Source: Rhizobium sp. 16-449-1b
Lineage (GTDB): Bacteria; Pseudomonadota; Alphaproteobacteria; Rhizobiales; Rhizobiaceae
Assembly: GCF_017741935.1 (NCBI RefSeq)
Contig: NZ_JAGHMH010000013.1
Location: 248,001 to 312,000, forward strand
Direction: 5' to 3'
DNA: 64,000 nucleotides
Shown: piece after piece, positions 10,273 to 19,249 of the stretch
Numbering within the stretch: the first letter of the stretch is position 1
How the letters are laid out: every line of letters starts with the position of its first letter
Notes under the pieces: generated by a model
Seen by the model: only the letters and a program-made list of their open reading frames with translations
Database searches by the model: none
Told to the model about the DNA's origin: nothing
Position numbers and translations under genes: made by a program

Positions 10273-11306
10273 AACTGCCAACAGCGATGCGGTTGAGTGA
10301 TGGCGCGCTCGGCGAAAATAATCGCTGGCACAAGGTACCACCAAGCATACGGGCCGCTACGGGAGTTTGTCACACAGCGATGCATCGGTTGCCGTTTCTC
10401 CCGAGTGGGTGTTTGCCTCACCTAAGCCACAACATCGCTGGCAGCTACAACGCATTGATGGTGCCGTGATCTTACGACTGTGGGCCAACGTCGCCAAGGC
10501 GATCGCGGCTGGTCTTTCTGTACTCGTGATAGAAGGCCGAGATCAGTTCATGCGATTCTACGCATTCACGCCGTCGCTCTGGTCTATGCTGGTGAACGCC
10601 CTCCTCCGCAAAGGCTTGCAGCAACAGTTCCACGTCTCCTGGGAGCTAGCGCAACCTGGCTCGCGGTGCGGGCGTTGGAAGTTCGATCTCAACCGGCCGG
10701 CCTGAAACGCAATCACATTGAACGGAAGATATCGTTTAGGGACTTCGACTTATGTCACCGTCACCATCTGCTGGCTGTTGACTGACTCTGAAACGCGCCC
10801 TGCCCGCCCTGATCCCGCGTTGGCCAGGTAGGTGACCAAAGTCTCGGCGGCGCGCTGCGAACCACTGAACGGTCCGCAAACGGCGGATAGACCGGCGAGC
10901 AAAAGATCGTGTCAAACCCGACTCGAGCAAAAGCTTTGAAACTGGTCGAAGACTAGCCTAAATCCGCTATCTACAGTAGATGTGACAAAATCGGCGGACT
11001 GAGCCGAGCAATGAAGTCGAAGGCGGGCAAGGCGTGGCTAACCGAACGGCTTGCAGGCGCCGGCGGGATGCTGGCAGCTTTGATTCCACTCGGGTACTCG
11101 CTGTATGAGCGTAGGCAGGCCGACGTCTCATCCGGGTGTCGCCAAGTTTCGGCAAACTGGCTACGCGTTGGGCTTAGAGCGAAAGCTTTCCAAGGTACAG
11201 ATTCTTGCCCTCCGGCTTGATACTCAGGAAATGGGTAAAGATCTGGAGCGGTGGATAACGGGCTTTCATAAGGCAGCGAAGCCGTTAACTCGGCAAGGAG
11301 GTCTCA

Positions 11307-11411
11307 ATGGCGCAGACCCATGATAGGATGCTTATCAGCGAGACAGCTTGGCAAAAGGCTATGGCCCGCGAAGCCGTCAATCAGCCCCGCATAGTGCGAT
11401 ACGGCCCGTAA
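11307..11411 (+). pseudogene. Possible 5' remnant of a transposase gene
   Basis: A 34-aa frame starts with an excellent ribosome site (AAGGAGG, 6 bases before ATG). It reads MAQTHDRMLISETAWQKAMA then REAVNQPRIVRYGP before a stop. The segment ETAWQKAMAREAVNQP resembles the first residues of Mu-type (TniA-like) transposases, where an 'A.R...IRPL' pattern is common. The rest of such a gene is absent, and the frame stops 10 bases before the aldehyde dehydrogenase 3' end, so the join may be a deletion boundary. Weakly supported. Confidence 0.25.
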
Positions 11412-11420
11412 CTGCTCAGC

Positions 11421-12824
11421 CTAACCGAGCGTTCTGGCCCAGACGGCTTGTGCGTTGGTGAACTCGCGCAGGCCGAAGTGAGAGAGCTCCCGGCCATAGC
11501 CGCTTTTTTTGACCCCACCGACCGGTATGCGAGCATTTGTTGCGCTGAAGCCATTGATGAAGACACCGCCGGTTTCGAGGCGACGAGCGAGGCGCTTTGC
11601 CAGCGCAACATCGCTGCTCCAAAGATTGCCACCAAGGCCGTAATCACTGGCGTTGGCAAGTTCGATGGCGTGCTCGATGTCGTCGGCGACGGCAATAGCG
11701 GCAACTGGACCAAAGGTCTCTTCGGCAAAAGCTGTCATGCCAGGGGATACGTTGGCGAGTACGGTGGGCTCATAGAAGTTGCCGGGGCCTTCGACAAATT
11801 GCCCGCCCAGAAGCAAATTCGCGCCCTGCTGGATCGTCTTGCACACTTGGCCATGGAGCTCCTCGCGCAAGTCGTGTCGAGCCATGGGTCCGATCTGGGT
11901 ATCAAGATCAAAAGGATCGCCTACCTTCAGCGCTTTCGCACCCTCGACAAACTTGCGGGTGAACTCTTCGGCGACCGGTCGCTCGATGATGAAGCGTTTG
12001 GCCGCGAGACAAACTTGGCCTGTGTTCTGAAACCTCGCTTCGAGCGCCGCCTCTACGGCGAGATCTATGTTGGCGTCGGCCAAAACAATAAACGCGTCGC
12101 TGCCTCCCAATTCGAGCAGGCTCTTTTTGAGCGCTCTGGCGGCCGTTGCGGCAACCGCGGCGCCGGCACGCATGCTGCCGGTGAGGGTGACGGCCGCGAT
12201 CCTGGGATCCTCTATCACACTGGCGACCGCATGGTAATCGGCATTGAGGTTTGCGAACAACCCTTTCGGAAAGCCAGCGACCTCAAAAGCCCGCTGCAAG
12301 GCATAGGCCGAACCCATGACATTGGGAGCATGCTTGAGAAGGAAGCCATTTCCTGACAGCATGATCGGCGCTGCGGCGCGGATGACCTGCCAGAGTGGAA
12401 AGTTCCAGGGCATGACGCCGAGGACAGTGCCGATGGGCAGGTAGGACACATGGACCTCGTCGTCACCATCAACGTCGACCGGTTCGTCAGCAAGGATCGC
12501 AGGGCCATGGCTCGCGACCCACTCGATGGTCGCTGCGCATTTTTCAACTTCGGCTCGAGCAGCACCAATTGGCTTGCCCATCTCACGGGTAATTAATGTC
12601 GCCAGCTCGTCAACGCTTTCGCGCAAGGTCGTTGCGAGGCGGCGGTAGGTCGCGGTGCGCTCCGCCATCGGCGTGTCCCGCCACAGGCGATATGCTGTCG
12701 CACCGCCTTGCAAGATATGTTCAATCGCCTCAGCAGTGTGGAACGGATAGATTTCGATGACCGCGCCGGTCGTCGGGTTTTGTGAAATGGCCCCGGCGGG
12801 GGCGGTCGCTGTGATGGCATTCAT
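11421..12824 (-). CDS. NAD(P)-dependent aldehyde dehydrogenase (succinate-semialdehyde type)
   Basis: The 467-aa product belongs to the aldehyde dehydrogenase superfamily, nearest to the Sad/YneI branch that oxidises succinate semialdehyde. Visible are the substrate-channel PWNFPLWQVIR, the general-base motif LELGGSDAF, the catalytic Cys in FQNTGQVCLAAKRF and the late EETFGPVAAI. The start at 12824 is chosen because AGGAGACCCTC precedes it; the frame extends 27 codons further upstream with no site. It lies downstream of, and in the same direction as, the XRE regulator at 12949-13755, which may control it. The exact aldehyde is inferred. Confidence 0.85.
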   Translation of the reverse strand: MNAITATAPAGAISQNPTTGAVIEIYPFHTAEAIEHILQGGATAYRLWRDTPMAERTATYRRLATTLRESVDELATLITREMGKPIGAARAEVEKCAATIEWVASHGPAILADEPVDVDGDDEVHVSYLPIGTVLGVMPWNFPLWQVIRAAAPIMLSGNGFLLKHAPNVMGSAYALQRAFEVAGFPKGLFANLNADYHAVASVIEDPRIAAVTLTGSMRAGAAVAATAARALKKSLLELGGSDAFIVLADANIDLAVEAALEARFQNTGQVCLAAKRFIIERPVAEEFTRKFVEGAKALKVGDPFDLDTQIGPMARHDLREELHGQVCKTIQQGANLLLGGQFVEGPGNFYEPTVLANVSPGMTAFAEETFGPVAAIAVADDIEHAIELANASDYGLGGNLWSSDVALAKRLARRLETGGVFINGFSATNARIPVGGVKKSGYGRELSHFGLREFTNAQAVWARTLG

Positions 12825-12948
12825 GAGGGTCTCCTGGGTTCGCCGGCGCAGCCGCGCGCGAACAGCATGATGCCGTTCAACCGCACGAGAAGCGCTGTTG
12901 AGCACTCAGTAGTCTGGGGAATGCCGTGCAGTAAGGCGTGTTGTGATC

Positions 12949-13755
12949 CTATGAGTCCGAGTCATAGGCAGCCTTCCGCGGAATATAAGTCACTAGCGAA
13001 AGGTCAGGCCGCCCCTCCGGAGAAAGCGCCACATATGTAAACTCGACATGCCCATGGATGGGATGGTTTAGGCGCTTGCGGCCTTCATCGAAACCTTGAA
13101 CATTTGTGTCAGGCCACCAAGAGCGAAATTCCTCGCTGAGCTCATTGAGCTCAGCGATCAAGCGATCGAATGGCGCCCTGTCCTGTGCCTGCGCCCGCGC
13201 CGCCCTGAAAGCTGAGATCATGCCACGCGACATTTGCTCCCAGTCGAGGATCAGCGTCCGATAGGGCATGTACAGGAACAGTAGGCGCAGGGTGTTGCGT
13301 TCGTGGGGCAGGAGAGAGCCATAATCGACAAACATGTCGGCAGCTGCATTATTCCACGCGAGAATGTCGAACCGGGTGTTGCGGACATATGCGGGGATTG
13401 GTTGGATCGCATTGACCAGGTCGCGTAGGCCATGGCTTAGCGTCCCGCCAGTCTCAACAGGCGGCGCTCCCCGGGAGGAGAGGGCTGCGAGGTAGGCCGC
13501 CTCGACGGCGTCAAGTCTGAGAACACTGGAAATCCGAGCCAAGGTGTCGGACGACGCCTGGATGTCGCGGCCCTGCTCCAGCCACGTGTACCAGCTGACG
13601 CTGACACCGGCGAGCACGGCCACTTCCTCTCGTCTCAGCCCTGGAGTGCGTCGTAAACCAGCCGGAAGACCGAAGTCGTGCGGATCAAGTTTCGCACGCT
13701 GGCCGGACAGGAAAGCGCCCAGTTCGCGACGTTGATCTAGGGAAGGCTTCTTCAT
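12949..13755 (-). CDS. XRE-family regulator with MmyB-like ligand-binding domain
   Basis: The 268-aa protein has an N-terminal HTH (RRTPGLRREEVAVLAGVSVSW then YTWLEQGRDI, residues ~28-65). A MmyB-type PAS-like domain follows, with PAYVRNTRFDILAWNNAA and the late HPIHGHVEFTY. MmyB-like regulators bind small hydrophobic ligands. Its ATG overlaps the stop of the truncated integrase frame (ATGA). The likely target is the aldehyde dehydrogenase gene 124 bases downstream, since such pairs are common; this is inference. Confidence 0.85.
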   Translation of the reverse strand: MKKPSLDQRRELGAFLSGQRAKLDPHDFGLPAGLRRTPGLRREEVAVLAGVSVSWYTWLEQGRDIQASSDTLARISSVLRLDAVEAAYLAALSSRGAPPVETGGTLSHGLRDLVNAIQPIPAYVRNTRFDILAWNNAAADMFVDYGSLLPHERNTLRLLFLYMPYRTLILDWEQMSRGMISAFRAARAQAQDRAPFDRLIAELNELSEEFRSWWPDTNVQGFDEGRKRLNHPIHGHVEFTYVALSPEGRPDLSLVTYIPRKAAYDSDS

Positions 13756-14174
13756 GGTGATTTTGCCAGGCGCTGCATGCTGAAACCGTGCCCTCTTTGT
13801 TTCGGTCTGGCCCTGGACTCGCAGACCTCGGCCGACATGTCATGATGTGGATCATCTTCCCGTCGCTGCGGATCCCACAAATGATGGGCGACGAATTTCA
13901 GCAGCAGCGCTTCCGGCGCCGGCCAGGGGAGGGGACTGCCGGTTGCCTCCAGCCCCCAGGCTTCAAGATAGGCGAGATCCGAGGTGATGGCGCGGAGGGT
14001 GTTGTCGCCCATTCCCTCGTTGACGAGGTGGCGCAGCGTCTCGATGTCCTGGTCGGTCAGCGGCTCGGCGAGTTCGTCGCGACGCTCGATCGGCAACACC
14101 GCGGCTATAGTGTCGAGCTCGACGGCTCGCCGATCGGCACCGATGAGGGCCGTGGATTTCCGCTTCGTCACCAT
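13752..14174 (-). pseudogene. Truncated tyrosine-type integrase (N-terminal part only)
   Basis: From ATG 14174 the frame reads MVTKRKSTALIGADRRAVEL, then LTDQDIETLRHLVNEG and YLEAWGLEATGSPLPWPAPE. This is the N-terminal SAM-like DNA-binding part of a rhizobial phage-type integrase. Homology appears to stop near DPQRREDDPHHDMSAEV (about residue 110). The last 25 residues are unrelated, and the catalytic Arg, His and Tyr domain is absent. The start overlaps the DUF7673 gene stop (TGATG), the usual pairing for this integrase. A deletion has fused the remnant to the regulator-aldehyde dehydrogenase segment. Confidence 0.7.
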
Positions 14175-14461
14175 CAGACGATCTCCACGTGCGGCCGCCA
14201 GCGGCGGATGATATCGACGATCTCCGGCTTGTAAGCATCCGGATAGGAGAGCGTTTCTTCGCGGGCCATCCAAGTGAAGACGGTGATCACGTCTTCGCAG
14301 ACGTCGCGGTCGAGATCGGCAAGGTCTGTCAGGTCGAAGCCGCCATGAACGTCGGCATTCCACCAGGCGAGGATGAAGTTGGCCACCCGGCGGCTCTGGC
14401 TGGTATCACCATTGGCGACGTTGAGCAGCTTTTCGAGCGCGAAACGGACGCGATCTTCCAT
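14174..14461 (-). CDS. DUF7673-like small protein, partner of the integrase
   Basis: A 95-aa acidic protein (ALEKLLNVANGDTSQSRRVA, FILAWWNADVHGGFDLTDLA) of the kind commonly found just upstream of rhizobial plasmid integrases. It is predicted all-helical with no catalytic motif that I can see. It is translationally coupled to the truncated integrase. Function unknown; a recombination accessory role is suggested only by position. Confidence 0.65.
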   Translation of the reverse strand: MEDRVRFALEKLLNVANGDTSQSRRVANFILAWWNADVHGGFDLTDLADLDRDVCEDVITVFTWMAREETLSYPDAYKPEIVDIIRRWRPHVEIV

Positions 14462-14822
14462 ATCGAAAACGCCTCTGAATATAGGTTTTGGCTCAGACTA
14501 AGTGTGTCTGTGCGCTCAATCTAGCTGATAAGATTAACTTGAGCCCTATCCGGTGCGCTGGCAGCCGTTCTTCAACTTCGAGAGGGATAGTGGCCTTGGC
14601 CTCGCTTCATGTTGGGTGTTATACCGCTTTTCCCATTTGAGGGAATGCCAGTCACAGCCTCACCGCAACATCGATCAGTCATCGCGACCGGCAACCGTTT
14701 GGACTAAGTTTCGTATCACCGTCGCTAGTATCAGTCGTCTGGTTGCTCGTTGGATAGCTGGGACTACTGAACTGAACTTGGGTTCAGCCGATCGTCTCAC
14801 GGATGAGAGCATCTCGATTCTC
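14462..14822. other. Intergenic region between integrase remnant and resolvase
   Basis: No gene is supported here. Short frames on both strands lack start signals and show no domain pattern. It probably carries the promoter for the DUF7673 gene. Confidence 0.4.
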
Positions 14823-15740
14823 TCATTGGCGCAGAAGTCCGAACCGGAACGCCTGATCCAGCAGCGCCTTGACCGACGAAGGCTGCCATTTTCGTCCACC
14901 GCGCACTGGGCGCTCACCCATCCGGTCGAGCTGGCCGGCTATGTCGCGCAATGACAGGGTGGGATCTGCGATTGCGATGGCTGCGACGAGCTTCATATGG
15001 TGATCCTCTGACGGCCGACGTGGCGATCGCTCTAGAAGAGCAGGATCCGCGAGCTTTTCTCGAACCATCCGGTGGACGGCGCGGCGAAGGCGTTCGACGG
15101 TCCAGTCGTGGCCCTTCCGATTGAGGACGCGCACAACGTTGTCCCAGCTGTGCTTTGGCCGCAGCTGCTTGACGGTTGGAAGCCATGTCTGCGCTGAGGT
15201 GATCAGCTCATCAAGATAGACTTGGTTGCGGGCTGCGGCTGCGGCCCTGATTGCTTCAGGGCGGCGCTCGCGTAGTCCAGGGTTACCGGCGACACGGCCC
15301 CGCGTCTTGGCCGCCCTCATGCCTGATTTTGTCCTCTCGGCGATCAAGGCGCGCTCCAGCTGGGCAACGGCCCCGAGAACCTGTAGCGAGAACATGCCCT
15401 GCGGAGTCGACGTATCGATCGGATCGCGGAGGGAGCGGAAATGTACGCCACGTTGTTCGAGATCCTCGATCACATCGAGCAGGTGACTGACAGATCGCGC
15501 CAGGCGGTCCAACCGCACGACGACAAGGACGTCGCCGCCTGACAGCTCGCCCAGCATACGCGTGAGCACCGGACGGGCTCGCGACGCACCGGATCCGTGT
15601 TCTTGGTAAATGCGATCACAGCCGGCTGCACGGAGCTCCGCGACTTGAGCATCGTTAAACTGCTCGTCCGTTGAGACGCGCGCATAACCGATTAGCCGGC
15701 GGGCTGGGGGAGGGGCGGCCGCCCCGATGTTTCTGGCCAT
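14823..15740 (-). CDS. Serine recombinase (resolvase/invertase family)
   Basis: The 305-aa protein opens with the serine-recombinase signature LIGYARVSTDEQ (catalytic Ser in YARVST, about residue 23). The catalytic domain follows, with DRIYQEHGSGASRARPVLTR, VVVRLDRLARS and FRSLRDPIDTSTPQG. The C-terminal half carries two HTH-like segments, so the protein is longer than Tn3 resolvases (about 185 aa). It may resolve plasmid multimers or belong to a decayed transposon. No matching res site was recognised with confidence; an inverted repeat upstream at 16162-16184 is a candidate. Confidence 0.88.
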   Translation of the reverse strand: MARNIGAAAPPPARRLIGYARVSTDEQFNDAQVAELRAAGCDRIYQEHGSGASRARPVLTRMLGELSGGDVLVVVRLDRLARSVSHLLDVIEDLEQRGVHFRSLRDPIDTSTPQGMFSLQVLGAVAQLERALIAERTKSGMRAAKTRGRVAGNPGLRERRPEAIRAAAAARNQVYLDELITSAQTWLPTVKQLRPKHSWDNVVRVLNRKGHDWTVERLRRAVHRMVREKLADPALLERSPRRPSEDHHMKLVAAIAIADPTLSLRDIAGQLDRMGERPVRGGRKWQPSSVKALLDQAFRFGLLRQ

Positions 15741-16272
15741 GAATTTGTTGCTCGAATCTCGGACCTTCGTTCAGATAATGAATGTGGTGATAAAGGTTCC
15801 TTTGCAAGCGTGTTTTACATAGTAAATGGGAGATCGTACAGCGCGATCTTAGACACGATACGCATCTGTGCCCATCCACCGGGGCAAACGCGCGTCAGCG
15901 GCGCTCTGTGGCGAAAATACTGGAAAACTGGGCTTGATGTCAGGTGGTGTCGTTGGGGAGTCCCCTCGCCGGGTCGCATAGGGCGTCAATAGGGCGTCCA
16001 CAGCGAGCTGGTGCGACCTGCCGGTACTCGGAGCGTCCATCCGGTCGCGGCGCAACGGTTCACCGTATTCGGCTGAAAATCGCTTGAGGGCCCGGATTTG
16101 CGGGGAATCCGCTGAACAAGGGCGGCTGACAAGACGGCTTCGCGTGGCTCTTATATCAAATATCGATAACCGGTCATTATCGATGGTTATGAAGGCACCC
16201 CACAATTGTACCATGTGACGAACTATAATATTCATATAGCGTTCCTTTAAAGGATCGTTTACCATAATATCA
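15741..16272. other. Divergent intergenic region between resolvase and DUF1612 gene
   Basis: This 532-base gap holds no supported gene. It has an 8-base inverted repeat at 16162-16184, and its last 60 bases are AT-rich, including the 12-base palindrome TCCTTTAAAGGA at 16243-16254 just before the DUF1612 start. It is the likely promoter region for both flanking genes and may contain recombinase sites. Confidence 0.45.
16162..16184. repeat. Inverted repeat ATCGATAA-N7-TTATCGAT
   Basis: Perfect 8-base arms at 16162-16169 and 16177-16184 flank the spacer CCGGTCA. It sits 88 bases before the DUF1612 gene and 420 bases upstream of the resolvase start. It could be an operator for either protein or part of a recombination site. 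Confidence 0.6.
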
Positions 16273-17403
16273 ATGGCTTATGATCTCGCGAAAATCAGCA
16301 TGAGCGCCCTGATGCGGCCGGCTTTTGACGCCGGTATCGCCCTGACCCGTCTCGACGAGCGTATTGTCCGCTCGCCGGTCGGAAGCGGCTTTCTCGAGCG
16401 CCAGAATTTCGCCGACGCCTGCGCCTCGCTGTGGCTCGACGGCGAACTCGTCCATCTCGAAGACCTTGTCCTCCACGACGCTTTTCGTGATACCCGCACC
16501 CCAACCCACGAACTCACCATCGCCCGCGATGTGCTACGCACTCGCCGACGGATTTCTGGCCAGTCGCCGGATTGGGCGTTATCCGCGGAGGGTATCCGAG
16601 TTCTGCGAATGACGTCGGACATCAGTCTGGTGGGAGCCGAAGCGGTTGATCCAGCCGGTGCCACCAAAAGGGTCGTCGTGGTCGGACCAGAAGGGGAGGG
16701 AGAGGATGGCGACGACATTGGGAATCTCCCCAGCGTCGACTTTGCCGCCATCGATGCGGTGCTCGCCCGATCGGAGGCTGCGATCGAGAGTGCCAAACGA
16801 CCCAGCCGTGGCAGCGTTCAGGACAAAGACCCGATGATTTACGATCTCGATTGGGACGAGGATGCCCGGCTGGACGAATGGCGTGGTGTGCTGCGTCAGG
16901 CTCAAGACTTGCCGGCGATGCTGCAGGCCATCGTTGTCCTCGATGCCTGGAACGAGCTTGCCGTCCTTCAGCATGCGCCCTGGCTTGGCCGGTTGTTTGC
17001 CGCCTCTATCCTGCGGGAATCCGGCATCACCACCGGCGCCCATCTTGCCGCCATCAATCTTGGCCTCAAAACCATTCCGGTCGATCGGCGCCGGCATCGC
17101 AACCGGGACACGCGGCTGCTGGCCATCGCCCATGGTTTGTTGGCGGCCGCCGAGATCGGCTTGAAAGAACATGACCGGCTGACTTTGGCGAAAACGATGT
17201 TCGAGCGAAAACTGGAGGGGCGTCGGACGTCTTCAAAGCTGCCGGAGCTAGTTGAGTTCGTTATGGCGAAGCCATTGGTGTCGGCCGGGATGGTGGCAAA
17301 AACGCTCGAGGTGACGCCGCAGGCGGCGCGGCGGATTGTTTTGGAGCTCGGACTCAGAGAGATGACGGGGAGGGGGAGGTTTCGAGCGTGGGGGGTACTA
17401 TGA
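16273..17403 (+). CDS. DUF1612 and helix-turn-helix protein (RHE_PE00001 type)
   Basis: A 376-aa protein of a family found widely on rhizobial plasmids. The N-terminus ([20 protein letters not shown]) and the middle [20 protein letters not shown] block are family features. The C-terminus ends in an HTH ([20 protein letters not shown] then [16 protein letters not shown]). The HTH and plasmid association suggest a DNA-binding maintenance or regulatory role, but I know of no demonstrated function. The start fits homologues, although no strong ribosome site is visible. Confidence 0.85.
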   Translation: MAYDLAKISMSALMRPAFDAGIALTRLDERIVRSPVGSGFLERQNFADACASLWLDGELVHLEDLVLHDAFRDTRTPTHELTIARDVLRTRRRISGQSPDWALSAEGIRVLRMTSDISLVGAEAVDPAGATKRVVVVGPEGEGEDGDDIGNLPSVDFAAIDAVLARSEAAIESAKRPSRGSVQDKDPMIYDLDWDEDARLDEWRGVLRQAQDLPAMLQAIVVLDAWNELAVLQHAPWLGRLFAASILRESGITTGAHLAAINLGLKTIPVDRRRHRNRDTRLLAIAHGLLAAAEIGLKEHDRLTLAKTMFERKLEGRRTSSKLPELVEFVMAKPLVSAGMVAKTLEVTPQAARRIVLELGLREMTGRGRFRAWGVL

Positions 17404-17443
17404 AAGAGGCACGGCCTTGCTCACGCCAGATTCCCTCTGGCTA

Positions 17444-19249
17444 CTAGGCATCATCCACAAGATCATAAGCAAAACTACTCTCCGCGAGCACCTGTGTGGC
17501 TTCATATGGAATGCCGATCCCGTTGATCCGACCTGTTTCAGCAATCAGGTGCAGGTTTTTTCTGGGGCGAGAGGCAACGACATAGAGCAGTTTGTTGGCG
17601 CTCTCTGCCGCGTTCGGATCTGAGAAGTGCGGAACCATTCCCTCAAGGAGCGCAAAAGCGATCACTGTATCGAACTCCGCTCCCTTCACCCCGTGAATCG
17701 TCGAAACCGTTATGCCGGCTCGAGTTGCGAACACACGCCTGAACATCGCAATGCTCGACACGCCTTGAACGCCGCCATTCTCCAGTCGTTGGATTTGAAC
17801 CCGGGACCGTTCGAAAAAGGCGACGCGATGCTCTTGCAGCGGTGGGAAAAGATTGATCTCAATGTCGAGAGCCAACAGCAGTTCCGCGAAGAACAACTCC
17901 AGATACTCCAGCCCATCTTCCACAGCGATCTCGATGCTATTGCAATGACGCAGCAGGTCACGCGGCGAGATCTTTGAGACGTCGACACCTGCGGACCTGA
18001 GGTGATCCAAAATCTCTCTGGCCCATCGTGTGCGTCGGACGAAGAGCTGTGGATCTGGGCGGGTCAAGGCAAGACGCGAGACCTTGAACCAGATGTTGTC
18101 CTGGTCACGAGAGAATGGCGCCATGCCGGGGCCATCGAAGCTATATTCTGGAAGTGCTGCCACCAAGCGCCTCGTGACGGCAGCCAGCTGGATCCACTGC
18201 GGTCCAACCACGCAGATTTCGTGAGGGGGAATGCCAAGCGTCTCGATATTGTAGCGGATGAGTCGGACGATTTCGTCGTCCAGCTCCTGCTGATTGATCT
18301 CCTGATTGAAAGAGACCACGCTCGGATATTCTTTGTCAGGGCCGACCGCTTCAATGACCGCTGGGACGACGCAATAATTGGAAAAGTAGTCGACGATCTT
18401 GTCCGAGGAGCGGTAGTTGCTCGAAAGGCTTTTATCTGCAAGTGCAATGCCTGCCAGAGCGGCGAAGTCGAACCGGCTCATGGCGAAGCCGCCCAGCGAT
18501 CCGTAGATGGCCTGATTAGGATCGCCAACGATGAACGTCTGTGTATTCCCAGCCGACGCGCTGAGTATTGCAGCAACGATCGCGTACTGGATCTCCTTTG
18601 TATCCTGATACTCGTCTATCAGGATATATTTGAACAGCTTGCCGAGCAGGAGGGAAATAGAGGGTTGGGCGACGATGAGCTCGTAAGCGCAACCCAAGAT
18701 CATCTCGAAATCGATCAGCCTGTTCTCTTCCAGATGTTGCCAGTATCCGTTCAACACGGAAAGGGCAGCCAAGCGTCTGTTCGGGTTCGCATTCTCCAGC
18801 TGGCACCCAGCTGTCGAGTAATAGTATCTGCAGTCGAACGCCCGAACTTGATGCAGTGACTGATGGCAAAGTTGGTCCAGAATTGCTTCGGTTTCATGCT
18901 GGTCCACCACGCGAAACCCGTTCTGCAGTTTCTCGTGATAAACGGAGTAAGGCCGCAAGATCCAGTCAAGGCAAAACGAGTGGATTGTACCGATCCAGAG
19001 CCGATCCGTTGCCACGCCCAACCGCTCGATCCGCTCGGTGATTTCCTCGGCGGCGCGGTGCGTGTAGGTGATGGCAATGACCCAATGACGTTCGCTTTCG
19101 AGCTTGGATAACTCCAATGCGATTTTATAAGTCAATGCTCTGGTCTTGCCGCTCCCGGGGCAGGCGGCAAGGTACACGCTTCCGTCGTGCTCGATGGCGT
19201 CGACCTGCTCCTCATTGAGGTCGCCGTCTTCCCAGACAAACACCATCAA
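17444..19249 (-). CDS. gajB: UvrD/PcrA-like helicase, GajB-like Gabija subunit
   Basis: The 601-aa superfamily 1A protein has all helicase motifs: Walker A AACPGSGKT (residues ~28-36), ITYTHRAAEEI, ILIDEYQDTKE, VGDPNQAIYG, VSTIHGVKGAEFDTVI and YVVASRPRKNLHLIA. It starts inside the stop of the upstream OLD nuclease gene (ATGA). In Gabija systems GajB associates with GajA and senses or processes DNA ends or nucleotides to trigger anti-phage activity. At 601 aa it is longer than the roughly 500-aa Bacillus GajB I recall. A stand-alone helicase is possible, but coupling to an OLD nuclease makes Gabija the best reading. Confidence 0.82.
   Translation of the reverse strand: MMVFVWEDGDLNEEQVDAIEHDGSVYLAACPGSGKTRALTYKIALELSKLESERHWVIAITYTHRAAEEITERIERLGVATDRLWIGTIHSFCLDWILRPYSVYHEKLQNGFRVVDQHETEAILDQLCHQSLHQVRAFDCRYYYSTAGCQLENANPNRRLAALSVLNGYWQHLEENRLIDFEMILGCAYELIVAQPSISLLLGKLFKYILIDEYQDTKEIQYAIVAAILSASAGNTQTFIVGDPNQAIYGSLGGFAMSRFDFAALAGIALADKSLSSNYRSSDKIVDYFSNYCVVPAVIEAVGPDKEYPSVVSFNQEINQQELDDEIVRLIRYNIETLGIPPHEICVVGPQWIQLAAVTRRLVAALPEYSFDGPGMAPFSRDQDNIWFKVSRLALTRPDPQLFVRRTRWAREILDHLRSAGVDVSKISPRDLLRHCNSIEIAVEDGLEYLELFFAELLLALDIEINLFPPLQEHRVAFFERSRVQIQRLENGGVQGVSSIAMFRRVFATRAGITVSTIHGVKGAEFDTVIAFALLEGMVPHFSDPNAAESANKLLYVVASRPRKNLHLIAETGRINGIGIPYEATQVLAESSFAYDLVDDA

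Larger units (their letters stand above)
9518..11306. other. Gene-poor decayed region
   Basis: About 1.8 kb without a convincing gene. Open frames are short, overlap on both strands and have no good start signals. A 69-aa plus-strand frame at 11011 and the adjacent frame at 11105 could be remnants of one gene, but I do not recognise either. The notable content is the duplicated AT-rich/GC-palindrome repeat near 10.2 kb. TTTTTGATGG also occurs twice within 9565-9600. Confidence 0.5.

Noticed and set aside
10367-10785. Open frames of 100-112 aa around the duplicated repeat
   Set aside because: They overlap each other in different frames, have no ribosome site and show no recognisable pattern.
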